Below are positions 1 through 5,307 of a DNA stretch of 5,307 bases, piece after piece. The notes beneath the pieces are model-generated. The model made no database searches. It was given only the letters and a program-made list of their open reading frames with translations, and was not told where the DNA came from. Numbering within the stretch: position 1 is the stretch's first letter; every line of letters begins with the position of its first letter. Location: assembly GCA_019348515.1 (NCBI GenBank), contig JAHWJF010000299.1, positions 1 through 5,307 of the forward strand. The letters are read 5' to 3'. The DNA is from Chloroflexota bacterium. GTDB taxonomy: Bacteria; Chloroflexota; Chloroflexia; Thermomicrobiales; UBA6265. A program made the position numbers and the translations under genes.

Positions 1-280
1 GGCAGTCCGGTCCACCACGGCACTCGGTCTCGAAGACCGTCAGCAGCTTCGGGTCGCCCTCGTAGCCCTCGGTCGCGTCGAAGAGTGCGCGGACGAAGCG
101 GCGCGGGGTATCGACCGTGGCCGTGGAATCGAGATCCATGCCGAATGCGGAAAACATCTCGGCGGCATAGCCCTCGAACCGGCGCAACTGCTCGGGCGAG
201 ACATCACGCCTGTGGAGATCCATCACCGCGGTCGGGTCCATCTGGTCAAGATCCTCGTCAAGTGCCATCAGTGCAGCCAT
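1..280 (-). CDS. folE: GTP cyclohydrolase I (FolE), N-terminal 93 residues, cut by window edge
   Basis: GTP cyclohydrolase I opens the GTP ring to 7,8-dihydroneopterin triphosphate, the first step to tetrahydrofolate and other pterins, in the cytoplasm. The reverse strand reads from ATG at 280 off the left edge without a stop, giving 93 residues. Residues about 33-83 match the N-terminal helical part of the family: an FSAFGMDLDS segment (43-52), DTPRRFVRALFDATEGYEGDPKLL (57-80, conserved DTP-R and GY), then TVFETECRGGPDC at the edge. The zinc ligands and catalytic core lie outside the window, so activity cannot be judged. The start is preceded by AGGAGG (298-293), 12 bases away, with a closer GAGG (288-285); a second in-frame ATG at 268 is possible. 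It lies 69 bases downstream of the oxidoreductase on the same strand and may share its transcript. Family recognition is from memory of conserved segments; fairly sure. Confidence 0.8.
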   Translation of the reverse strand, partial: MAALMALDEDLDQMDPTAVMDLHRRDVSPEQLRRFEGYAAEMFSAFGMDLDSTATVDTPRRFVRALFDATEGYEGDPKLLTVFETECRGGPDC

Positions 281-292
281 GATTCCTCGATT

Positions 293-298
293 CCTCCT
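293..298 (-). promoter_or_regulatory. Ribosome binding site of folE (AGGAGG)
   Basis: The reverse strand reads AGAGGAGGAA at 300-291, with a perfect AGGAGG core. Its distance to the ATG at 280 is 12 bases, longer than usual. A weaker GAGG at 288-285 lies only 4 bases from the ATG. No other start codon lies between them, so the ATG at 280 is still the best choice. Confidence 0.6.
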
Positions 299-328
299 CT
301 GTTGGGGTACGGGTAGATGGGGAGCGAC

Positions 329-344
329 GTCGGCCTACGCCGAC
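329..344 (-). other. Small hairpin just after the oxidoreductase stop
   Basis: GTCGGC and GCCGAC form a perfect 6-bp stem with a four-base loop, starting about 6 bases downstream of the TGA at 352-350. No T-run follows on the reverse strand, so it is a poor candidate for an intrinsic terminator. Read-through into folE is likely. It may only be chance structure in GC-rich DNA. Confidence 0.25.
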
Positions 345-349
345 TGCCC

Positions 350-1552
350 TCAACTCACTGCCAGGAGCGCTCCTCCGGGGTCCGCGGCATGGTCGGCATC
401 GGCACCGGCGATGCGCGCCCGCGCGGCGTCAACCTGATCCCAGACGTTCCAGAGCACCATTCCACGCACCCGGCCGTCCTGGCGATAGGAGATGACCCCC
501 GTGCGGTACGGCTCTTCCCAGTCGGCCACCAAATCGAGGCGGGAATCGACATCGCCGACAGCCTCGTAGCCGAGGTCAAACAGGTCGGAGTAGAAGAAGG
601 GGAGATGGTCGTACGGGGCCGGATCACCCGCCATCGCCCGCCCCGCACAGCGGCCCATCGTCGTGGCGTTGTCTTCATGCTCGACGCGGCGGCGCTGTGA
701 CAGCGCGCCCTGCCAGAAGGCCGCCACATCCCCTGCCGCGTAGACGTCGGGGTGACTGGTGCGGAGGAACACATCGACCACGATCCCGTTATCGACCGCC
801 AGTCCGGCCGCCAGCGCGAGATCGACGTTGGGCCGGGCGCCGATCCCGGCCACGATCCCGTCGACTTCAATGTCGCGGGTGGCGGCGCTGTCCACGCTCC
901 CGGTCCTGATACCGAGACGCTCACCGCGCTCGATGACGTCGGCGACCGTGGCGCCGGCAAGCACCTCGACTCCCTGCTCGCGGTAGTAGCCGTTGAGATA
1001 CAGGGATAAATCAGGTGGAAACAGACGGGCCCCGATGCCGGCATCGGGGAAGATCATGACGACCTCCTTCCCGTTCGTCGTCAGCGCCGCCGCGATCTCC
1101 GAGCCGATGAACCCACCGCCGATCACGGCAAACCGTTGCCCCTGGCTCGTCTCCTGGCGGAGGCGCTGGTAATCGTGCAGGGTGCGGTAGTAGATGATCC
1201 GGTGACCGCCGAACGGCAGGCGTTGGGGGGTGACACCAGTCGCCAGCAGCAGTTTGTCGAAGTCATAAACCGATCCCCGGTCATCGACCACCTGCTTCTG
1301 GCGAAGGTCGAGTACCCGCGCGGTGCGGCCGAGGTGAAGGTCGACCCCGAGGCGGTTCGTCTTCAGCCAGACGCTGTCCAACGCCTTGCCCCGCCAGAGC
1401 TTCTTGGAGAGGGGCGGACGCTTGTAGGGCGGGTCCGGTTCGGCGCCGATCAACCCGATCGCGCCGTCCGGGTCGATCTCGCGGATGCCTCGCACCGCAG
1501 CATCTGCGGCCATCCCGCCACCGATGATCAGGTAGGTATAGTGATGAGACAT
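350..1552 (-). CDS. AIF/BphA4-like FAD-dependent NAD(P)H oxidoreductase, 400 aa
   Basis: This is a two-dinucleotide-fold flavoprotein that should pass electrons from NAD(P)H through FAD to a ferredoxin, quinone or other acceptor; it has no signal peptide and is probably cytoplasmic. Numbering from MSHHY: FAD-binding strand YLIIGGGMAADAA (7-18), RPPLSKKLW (45-53), LLLATG (101-106), NAD-binding AVIGGGFIGSEIAAAL (142-157) and the second FAD motif VYAAGDVAAF (270-279). Strand two of the NAD fold ends in MIFPDAGIG, close to the LFPEKG of apoptosis-inducing factor and not the usual acidic residue. The C-terminal part (EHEDNATTMGRCAG, then FFYSDLFDLGYEAVG, about 291-333) also resembles AIF. No CxxC redox disulfide is seen. 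The 400-aa length fits the family. I chose ATG 1552 because GGAGGAGG lies 6 bases upstream and the Rossmann strand follows at once; an in-frame ATG at 1639 also has a Shine-Dalgarno. No ferredoxin or dioxygenase genes are visible nearby, so the partner is unknown. Confidence 0.9.
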   Translation of the reverse strand: MSHHYTYLIIGGGMAADAAVRGIREIDPDGAIGLIGAEPDPPYKRPPLSKKLWRGKALDSVWLKTNRLGVDLHLGRTARVLDLRQKQVVDDRGSVYDFDKLLLATGVTPQRLPFGGHRIIYYRTLHDYQRLRQETSQGQRFAVIGGGFIGSEIAAALTTNGKEVVMIFPDAGIGARLFPPDLSLYLNGYYREQGVEVLAGATVADVIERGERLGIRTGSVDSAATRDIEVDGIVAGIGARPNVDLALAAGLAVDNGIVVDVFLRTSHPDVYAAGDVAAFWQGALSQRRRVEHEDNATTMGRCAGRAMAGDPAPYDHLPFFYSDLFDLGYEAVGDVDSRLDLVADWEEPYRTGVISYRQDGRVRGMVLWNVWDQVDAARARIAGADADHAADPGGALLAVS

Positions 1553-1558
1553 CGCGTT

Positions 1559-1566
1559 CCTCCTCC
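1559..1566 (-). promoter_or_regulatory. Ribosome binding site of the oxidoreductase
   Basis: The reverse strand carries GGAGGAGG at 1566-1559, 6 bases before the ATG at 1552. This near-ideal site is the main reason for placing the start there rather than at the in-frame ATGs at 1639 or 1717 or the TTG at 1726. Confidence 0.75.
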
Positions 1567-1705
1567 ATGTGCTTGTGGAGACCAACCGCCCGTCGCTCCA
1601 ATAGAGCAGCGGCTGCCTCGGCGGGTCGTGCTCAGACATCCCCGCGTCCTCCCGCCAAACCGGCTCTCGCGGCGACTTCCAACCGCCGCTCGCTCTGTTA
1701 CTACC

Positions 1706-1749
1706 AGGGTAGATCATGTTGTTCAATAAGTCAATGAATTATTTGACAA
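1706..1749 (-). promoter_or_regulatory. AT-rich island with imperfect palindrome, likely promoter/operator of the oxidoreductase
   Basis: This is the only clearly AT-rich stretch in the window. TTGTTCAATAA (1719-1729) and TTATTTGACAA (1739-1749) form an inverted repeat matching at 9 of 11 positions around a 9-base spacer, the size of a dimeric repressor site. On the reverse strand TTGACT (1734-1729) is followed after 17 bases by TACCCT (1711-1706), a good -35 with a weak -10. The site lies about 50 bases downstream of the membrane protein stop and 154 bases before the oxidoreductase start. It is therefore well placed to start a separate oxidoreductase-folE transcript. The repeat is seen directly; regulator and promoter function are inferred. 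Confidence 0.4.
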
Positions 1750-1797
1750 ATCGGTGGGCGCGAAAAGGTGGCGCAGAGAGCAGGGCTGTTCTCGGTC

Positions 1798-2274
1798 TTA
1801 GCGCAGGCGGTAAAAGGCGCCGAGGATGCCGCCGTAGAGGAGATGAGCCAGAGCTACCGAGAGCGGCGTCCGCAGGCCGTAGTTCCGGGCCAGGAAGCCC
1901 GGTGGCTCCAGCTGCCGTGTCGGCGTGGGACCCCGTTGCTCGCTGGCCATCCGGGGGTGCATCCCCGGCAGCATCGGCATGCCGACGGCCAGCACGAACA
2001 GCGCGTGCACCCCACCGATCAGGGCGCCGAGCCACCAGGTAGCTCTCCGCCAGCTCTGGAACGCCGCGGCGTAGATGGTCGCGAAGAGCCAGCCATTGAT
2101 CAGATGGATCCCGAAACCGACGACCTTGGCCCGGTCTCGGTCCGGCGTGACCATCGTGCCCAGGATGAAGGGGAGGTTGATCCGAGTCAGCCCCAGCGCC
2201 TGGCACCCGGCCAGAACACTGGTCAAGACAATGGTGCCCACAAACCCCCAGAGCGTGATGCCGCCCCTGTTCAT
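1798..2274 (-). CDS. Small four-helix integral membrane protein, function unknown (158 aa)
   Basis: I do not recognise a characterised family; the layout is reminiscent of uncharacterised membrane families such as DUF6789, which is a weak suggestion. Four hydrophobic segments are visible, at residues about 7-28 (WGFVGTIVLTSVLAG), 50-72 (VVGFGIHLINGWLFATIYAA), 79-100 and 137-155. The loop after the third helix (about 101-133) is proline- and glycine-rich, with MHPRMASEQRGP and LEPPGFLARNYG. Start choice: GGAGG (2286-2282) lies 7 bases before ATG 2274 but only 4 before ATG 2277, so 2274 is preferred. The 2277 ATG overlaps the GH15 stop as TGATG. Either way translation is probably coupled to the glucosidase gene. 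The stop is TAA at 1800-1798. The reading frame is convincing from its membrane pattern and its packing against GH15. Confidence 0.8.
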   Translation of the reverse strand: MNRGGITLWGFVGTIVLTSVLAGCQALGLTRINLPFILGTMVTPDRDRAKVVGFGIHLINGWLFATIYAAAFQSWRRATWWLGALIGGVHALFVLAVGMPMLPGMHPRMASEQRGPTPTRQLEPPGFLARNYGLRTPLSVALAHLLYGGILGAFYRLR

Positions 2275-2276
2275 CA

Positions 2277-4178
2277 TCAACCCTCCCGTGCGCTAGACAT
2301 GACTCCGCCGTTGTCGCCGGCGGACCACCGTTCCCCGCCGCATTCGGCCAGCGTCAGCGCCGCGTTGATCACCCCGACATGAGTGAAGGCCTGCGGGAAG
2401 TTGCCGAGCGCGGCCCCGGTATCCGGGTCGATCTCCTCGGCGAAGAGGCCAACGTCGTTAGCGTAACCAAGCAATCGTTCAAACGCCGCGGTGGCGCCCG
2501 ACACGTCGCCGCCCCGGGCTCGGCACTCGATCGCCCAGAAGCTGCAGATACCGAAAGCCCCCTCTCCCGCTGGCAGTCCATCGGTGGTGCCCTCGGCGTA
2601 GCGGTAGATGAGCCCATCTCGACCCAGGCGTTCGTGGATGCGAGACGTGGTCGAGGCCATCCGCGGGTGCGCCGCGTCGATGTAGCCGTAGAGGGGAAGG
2701 GTGAGGAGGCTAGCGTCGAGGTCGTCGCCGTCGAGGTGCCGCGTGTAGCTGCCGAGCTCCTCGTTGTAGCCGCGCTGCTCGATCGTCTCCCGGATGTCGT
2801 CGCGCGCCCGTCGCAACCGGGCCACGTCAGTGTTGGGAAGGTGGTCCGTTTCGTGCAGCTCGATCAGGCGATCGAGCGCCACCCAGCAGAGCGCCTTGGA
2901 GTGGGTATGGTGGAACCGTCCCGAGCGCCCCTCCCAGATGCCCTCGTCCGATTCTTGCCAGCGCGCGCAAACCGTGCGGCCGAGACCGGCGAGCAGGCGC
3001 GCGGTGTCGTGGTCGAAGCGGCCCCCGGCCCGCGCAAAGCGCGCCGCGGCATCGATCACCTCGCCGTAGACATCGAGCTGAAGCTGACCATGGGCGTCAT
3101 TGCCGACGCGCACCGGCCGCGAGCCGGCATAGCCGTCCAGGTGCGGAAGCTGGCGCTCGGGGAGGCGGGCCTCGCCGAAGACGTTGTAGAGCACCTGCAG
3201 CTCGGGCCAGGTCAGGCGGGTGGCGTGCAGCATCCAGTGGAGGAAGGCGTCGCCTTCTTCACGGTAGCCGAGGTCGAAGAGCGCACGCAGGGTGAATGCC
3301 GCGTCGCGCAGCCAGCAGTAGCGATAGTCCCAGTTGCGGGAACCGCCCAGCTTCTCCGGCAGCGACGTCGTCGGCGCGGCGATGACCGCGCCGGATGGCG
3401 CGTAGGTCATCAGCTTCAGCGCCAGGGCACTGCGCACCACGGCATCGCGGTAGGGACCCTGATACCGGCAGCGGCCCGCCCAATCCCGCCACCACCGGTC
3501 AGAGCGGGTGACGCGGTCGCGTGCCGGCGGGCCGAGGAGAGGGATGACCCTCGGTCCCTCCACGCTGTACGTCAGCGACAGGTAGGTGCGCTCGCCGGCG
3601 CCCATCCTCAGCGTGCCGCTGGCACTCCCGCCATCGGCGGCGACCTCCAGGGGGAGCTCGCTCCGTAGCGCGAGCACCGCGCCATCGACGTCGCACTGGA
3701 GGCCGAATGGGCCACGCCACTGGATCACCGGCCGGGTGGCGCCATAGTCCGGTCGCGGCGCGTAGACGACCTCGAGCGCGACCTCGCCATGCAGTCCTTC
3801 CACTTCCCGCAGGATCTCGTGCTCGGGGCGGAGAGCAAGTCGCTTCTCCTCCTCCGTGGCGACCGGCATCAAGTCGCGCAGCGCGACCGCTCCGTCAGGG
3901 GTGTGAAAGATCGTCTCGAGGACGTTGCTGTCGGGCAGATAGCGGCGCTCGCTACGGAACGGGCCGGCTGGTCTGATCCGGAACCGCCCGCCGCGCTCGC
4001 TGTCCAGCAGCGCGGCGAAAATCGACGAGCTGTCGAAGCGGGGCCAGCACAACCAGTCGAGCGAACCGTCCCGGGACACAAGCGCCGCGCCGCGGCCATC
4101 ACCGATGAGGGCATAGTCGCCGATCGGCGGATACGGGACGGGGGGTCGCCCGGCGGACATCGGGCTGCTCCGAATCAT
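2277..4178 (-). CDS. Glycoside hydrolase family 15 enzyme (glucoamylase or trehalase type), 633 aa
   Basis: GH15 enzymes remove glucose with inversion from alpha-glucosides such as starch ends, maltodextrins or trehalose. The protein has the two-part bacterial layout. An N-terminal beta-rich domain (about 17-220) begins PPIGDYALIGDGRGAALVS with DGSLDWLCWPRFDS (37-50). A catalytic (alpha/alpha)6 barrel (about 240-612) contains AAPTTSLPEKLGGSRNWDYRY (267-287) with CWLRDAAF, GNDAHGQLQLDVYGE (359-373), DEGIWEGR (411-418, candidate acid E416), and LFAEEIDPDTG with LGNFPQAFTH (578-600, candidate base E581 or E582). No signal peptide is seen, so it is probably cytoplasmic and acting on stored glycogen or trehalose. 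Length is normal. ATG 4178 overlaps the upstream stop as ATGA; an alternative ATG at 4160 has GGAG 7 bases before it, and the family match starts after both. Trehalase and glucoamylase members cannot be told apart by eye. Confidence 0.93.
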   Translation of the reverse strand: MIRSSPMSAGRPPVPYPPIGDYALIGDGRGAALVSRDGSLDWLCWPRFDSSSIFAALLDSERGGRFRIRPAGPFRSERRYLPDSNVLETIFHTPDGAVALRDLMPVATEEEKRLALRPEHEILREVEGLHGEVALEVVYAPRPDYGATRPVIQWRGPFGLQCDVDGAVLALRSELPLEVAADGGSASGTLRMGAGERTYLSLTYSVEGPRVIPLLGPPARDRVTRSDRWWRDWAGRCRYQGPYRDAVVRSALALKLMTYAPSGAVIAAPTTSLPEKLGGSRNWDYRYCWLRDAAFTLRALFDLGYREEGDAFLHWMLHATRLTWPELQVLYNVFGEARLPERQLPHLDGYAGSRPVRVGNDAHGQLQLDVYGEVIDAAARFARAGGRFDHDTARLLAGLGRTVCARWQESDEGIWEGRSGRFHHTHSKALCWVALDRLIELHETDHLPNTDVARLRRARDDIRETIEQRGYNEELGSYTRHLDGDDLDASLLTLPLYGYIDAAHPRMASTTSRIHERLGRDGLIYRYAEGTTDGLPAGEGAFGICSFWAIECRARGGDVSGATAAFERLLGYANDVGLFAEEIDPDTGAALGNFPQAFTHVGVINAALTLAECGGERWSAGDNGGVMSSAREG

Positions 4179-4740
4179 CTGTTCGGCAATCGCGGCTCCC
4201 CCTTTCGCGCACAGTCCTGGGTGAAGCCGAGGACCGATCCATATGGTAAGAGCGGCTCCGAGGCGAACCGCTGGACCAGCTCTTGGTAGGTGGTGGCGAC
4301 GGGTCGGGGCCGACGCGCGAGATAGTACAGCCCGAGCGGGTTGACCACCCCGCGCTGGAGCACGAGGGCGCTATCCCAGTCCATCTGGTCGATGAGCGAG
4401 AACCAGGTGAAGCCAAGGACGGGAACTCCCTGCTCGCGCAAGTTGCGCACGTTGAGGAACTGCTTCCACAACCAGCGCGGGGCCTCTTCGGCGCCGCGGC
4501 CGATGTTGTTCGTCTCGGTGTGCATCACGGGACGGCCGTAGCGATCGAAATACTGGCGGGTGATGACCGACCTGCCGAAGATCTCCCCCGCCGGCCGAAT
4601 CTCCCCGCCGGGTGCGACGAGCTGCTCATTGCGCTCGTAGAAGTCGTTGCCCATGACGATGCGGATGCCCAGGTCGTGCTCCATGAACCAGGTGAACTCC
4701 TCGCGCGTCAGGCCATTGTCGAGCAAGTAGAGAAGAACAT
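4175..4740 (-). pseudogene. C-terminal half of a GH1-like glycosidase, missing its N-terminal half
   Basis: Read from about 4740 to the TGA at 4177-4175, this stretch gives ~187 residues resembling the end of a (beta/alpha)8 GH1 beta-glucosidase relative. It has LLDNGLTREEFTWFMEHDLG, IVMGNDFYERNEQLV, VMHTETNN (E at the place of the GH1 nucleophile, normally in a TENG motif), then GVPVLGFTWFSLIDQMDWDSAL and NPLGLYYLARRPRPVATTYQEL. GH1 proteins usually have 400-450 residues; the half with the NEP acid/base motif is absent. The frame is open back to 4906, but the first ~55 residues are an out-of-frame reading of the DUF2231 start. No convincing ribosome site serves this frame; the first internal ATG is at 4684. 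Its stop overlaps the GH15 start (ATGA). It is probably inactive. An assembly chimera is the other explanation. GH1 affiliation is fairly sure. Confidence 0.7.
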
Positions 4741-4842
4741 CGCCAGAAGATCGAAGATGACCGGCATCCCCAGCAGACCGAGCGGGAACGGGATCAGCAT
4801 CGGGTGGACCGGGTGCCCAAACAGCTTCGTCTTGCTCTCCAC
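4708..4842 (-). pseudogene. 5' fragment of a DUF2231 membrane protein gene (44-codon truncated ORF)
   Basis: GTG at 4842 starts a frame whose first ~37 residues match the start of DUF2231 predicted membrane proteins: KTKLFGHPVHPMLIPFPLGL followed by LGMPVIFDLLAMFF. The H-P-x-H-P-M-L and FPLG residues are typical. The full family has about four membrane helices and 130-170 residues. Here the frame continues with STCSTMA and stops at TGA 4710-4708, while GH1-like sequence begins in another frame at the same place. AAGGAGG (4854-4848) lies 5 bases upstream of the GTG, so initiation is probably intact and a 44-residue peptide with one partial helix could be made. It follows the copper protein gene on the same strand. 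The family's function is unknown. I read it as a gene truncated by deletion. Confidence 0.7.
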
Positions 4843-4847
4843 GTGGT

Positions 4848-4854
4848 CCTCCTT
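4848..4854 (-). promoter_or_regulatory. Ribosome binding site of the DUF2231 fragment
   Basis: AAGGAGG at 4854-4848 on the reverse strand stands 5 bases before GTG 4842. This decides the GTG as the start of the DUF2231 frame, against the longer open frame that begins at 4902. It also shows that the native initiation region is preserved. Confidence 0.7.
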
Positions 4855-4885
4855 CTTTGGGTTGCCATCGTCGCGCGTGAGGCGG

Positions 4886-4919
4886 CATCGTCGCCGCCGC
4901 ATTCACGGCGGCGACGGTG
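4886..4919 (-). other. Strong GC-rich hairpin between the copper protein and DUF2231 fragment
   Basis: CATCGTCGCCGCCG (4886-4899) and CGGCGGCGACGGTG (4906-4919) pair over 14 positions, with one T-G mismatch (a wobble pair on one strand), around a 6-base loop. In the transcript it would form about 55 bases after the copper protein stop and about 45 before the DUF2231 GTG. No T-run follows on the reverse strand, so it is not a standard intrinsic terminator. It could protect the upstream mRNA end, attenuate transcription, or separate two units. The structure is seen directly; the role is inferred. Confidence 0.5.
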
Positions 4920-4973
4920 CTCCCTGGATATGGGACGGCGTACGCGCGCGCACTCCCCGTGCTGCCTAGCTGG

Positions 4974-5307
4974 CTATTGCACGACGATTGTTCCCTTCAT
5001 GTTGGGGTGGAACTCACAGAAATAGTCGATCGTTCCCGGCGTATCAAAGGTCTGGCTGTAGCTATCGCCCTGGTTGAGCGTTCCTGACTGGAGCGCCTCA
5101 CGGTCCTGCGCGGTCGCCGTGTGCGGGGCGGCATCGCTGTTGGTCCAGGTCACGGTCGCGCCGACCGCGATCTCGACCGGGTCAGGGATGTAGGTGAAGT
5201 CCTTGATCTCGACCATGGTCGCGTCCACCGCAGCCGCGGTGTCGTCGCTGGTGGCCTCAGCCGCCGATTCCGTCTCCGAACCGGAGAGGCCCTCCGCGAG
5301 GTAGACG
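4974..5307 (-). CDS. Plastocyanin-like type 1 copper protein, C-terminal 110 residues, 5' end outside window
   Basis: Small blue-copper electron carriers of this kind act outside the cytoplasmic membrane. The frame is open from the right edge to TAG at 4976-4974. The visible part begins VYLAEGLSGSETE, then a linker rich in A, E, S, T and D up to about residue 30, then one cupredoxin domain: VEIKDFTYIPDPVEIAVG, TVTWTNSDAAPHTATA and YFCEFHPNMKGTIVV at the C-terminus. The copper ligands are all there: His in APHT, Cys and His in CEFH, and Met in NMKG. A GTG at 5228 and an ATG at 5216 could serve as starts, but the frame stays open with linker-like sequence. The real start with a signal peptide or membrane anchor is therefore probably beyond the edge. 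Redox partners cannot be inferred from the window. Confidence 0.88.
   Translation of the reverse strand, partial: VYLAEGLSGSETESAAEATSDDTAAAVDATMVEIKDFTYIPDPVEIAVGATVTWTNSDAAPHTATAQDREALQSGTLNQGDSYSQTFDTPGTIDYFCEFHPNMKGTIVVQ

Noticed and set aside
1640..1726. Oxidoreductase start at TTG 1726
   Set aside because: It would begin inside the AT-rich palindrome, has no ribosome site, and adds residues unlike the family; starts at 1552 or 1639 are better supported.
1136..1729. Plus-strand open frame of 197 aa
   Set aside because: It is antisense to the well-supported oxidoreductase and its leader, with no family resemblance.
1776..1793. Possible terminator hairpin (GAGAGCAG / CTGTTCTC) after the membrane protein
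   Set aside because: The loop is only two bases, the reverse-strand version contains an A-C mismatch, and no proper T-run follows; too weak to call a terminator.
1768..2382. Plus-strand open frame of 204 aa
   Set aside because: It lies opposite the membrane protein gene, with low-complexity hydrophilic content and no domain.
2379..3668. Long plus-strand open frame (429 aa) opposite GH15
   Set aside because: It mirrors the GH15 gene, has no recognisable domain, and its valine/alanine/arginine-rich composition is typical of an antisense frame in GC-rich coding DNA.
4941..4952. Alternating TACGCGCGCGCA tract
   Set aside because: Short CG alternation is expected at this base composition; no support for a functional element.
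4283..4969. Plus-strand open frame of 228 aa
   Set aside because: It crosses the GH1 remnant, the DUF2231 fragment and the intergenic hairpin in antisense; no recognisable motifs.
1..5307. CRISPR arrays, tRNA or rRNA genes, transposases, toxin-antitoxin pairs, phage genes
   Set aside because: No regularly spaced repeats, cloverleaf-like segments or relevant protein motifs were seen on either strand.

Overview
This is a GC-rich window (roughly 60-65% G+C by eye) in which every gene I can support lies on the minus strand. It reads from the right end to the left as: a secreted type 1 copper protein (cut by the window edge), the first ~35-40 codons of a DUF2231 membrane protein, the C-terminal half of a glycoside hydrolase family 1-like protein, a complete GH15 glucoamylase/trehalase-type enzyme, a small four-helix membrane protein, an AIF/BphA4-like FAD oxidoreductase, and the N-terminal third of a GTP cyclohydrolase I (cut by the window edge). 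The protein styles (GH15 of the 'IGDYALIGDGRGAALVSRDGSLDWL' type, plastocyanin-like secreted copper protein, FolE with the ECxGGPDC segment) and strong AGGAGG ribosome binding sites suggest a soil or thermophilic bacterium, possibly Chloroflexota (Thermomicrobia-like). That placement is recall-based inference; no marker gene is present.

Right part (4708-5307): the copper protein ends at 4974. It is followed by an intergenic stretch with a near-perfect 14-bp hairpin, then a DUF2231 gene that starts properly (GTG with AAGGAGG). That gene loses its family resemblance near 4740 and stops at 4708. In another frame, GH1-like sequence begins at the same point. This looks like a deletion scar fusing two genes out of frame, and it is the most notable thing in the window.

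Middle (1798-4178): the GH1 remnant, GH15 and the small membrane protein are tightly packed, with ATGA and TGATG stop/start overlaps. They look translationally coupled in one transcription unit, concerned at least in part with alpha-glucoside (starch, glycogen or trehalose) hydrolysis.

Left part (1-1797): an AT-rich island with an imperfect inverted repeat (1719-1749) sits ahead of the oxidoreductase and probably carries a promoter or operator. The oxidoreductase and folE follow with a 69-base gap and may be co-transcribed. I see no RNA genes, CRISPR arrays, insertion sequences or integrase genes. I do not see a clear novel multi-gene system; the window is mainly ordinary metabolism plus one gene-fusion scar.
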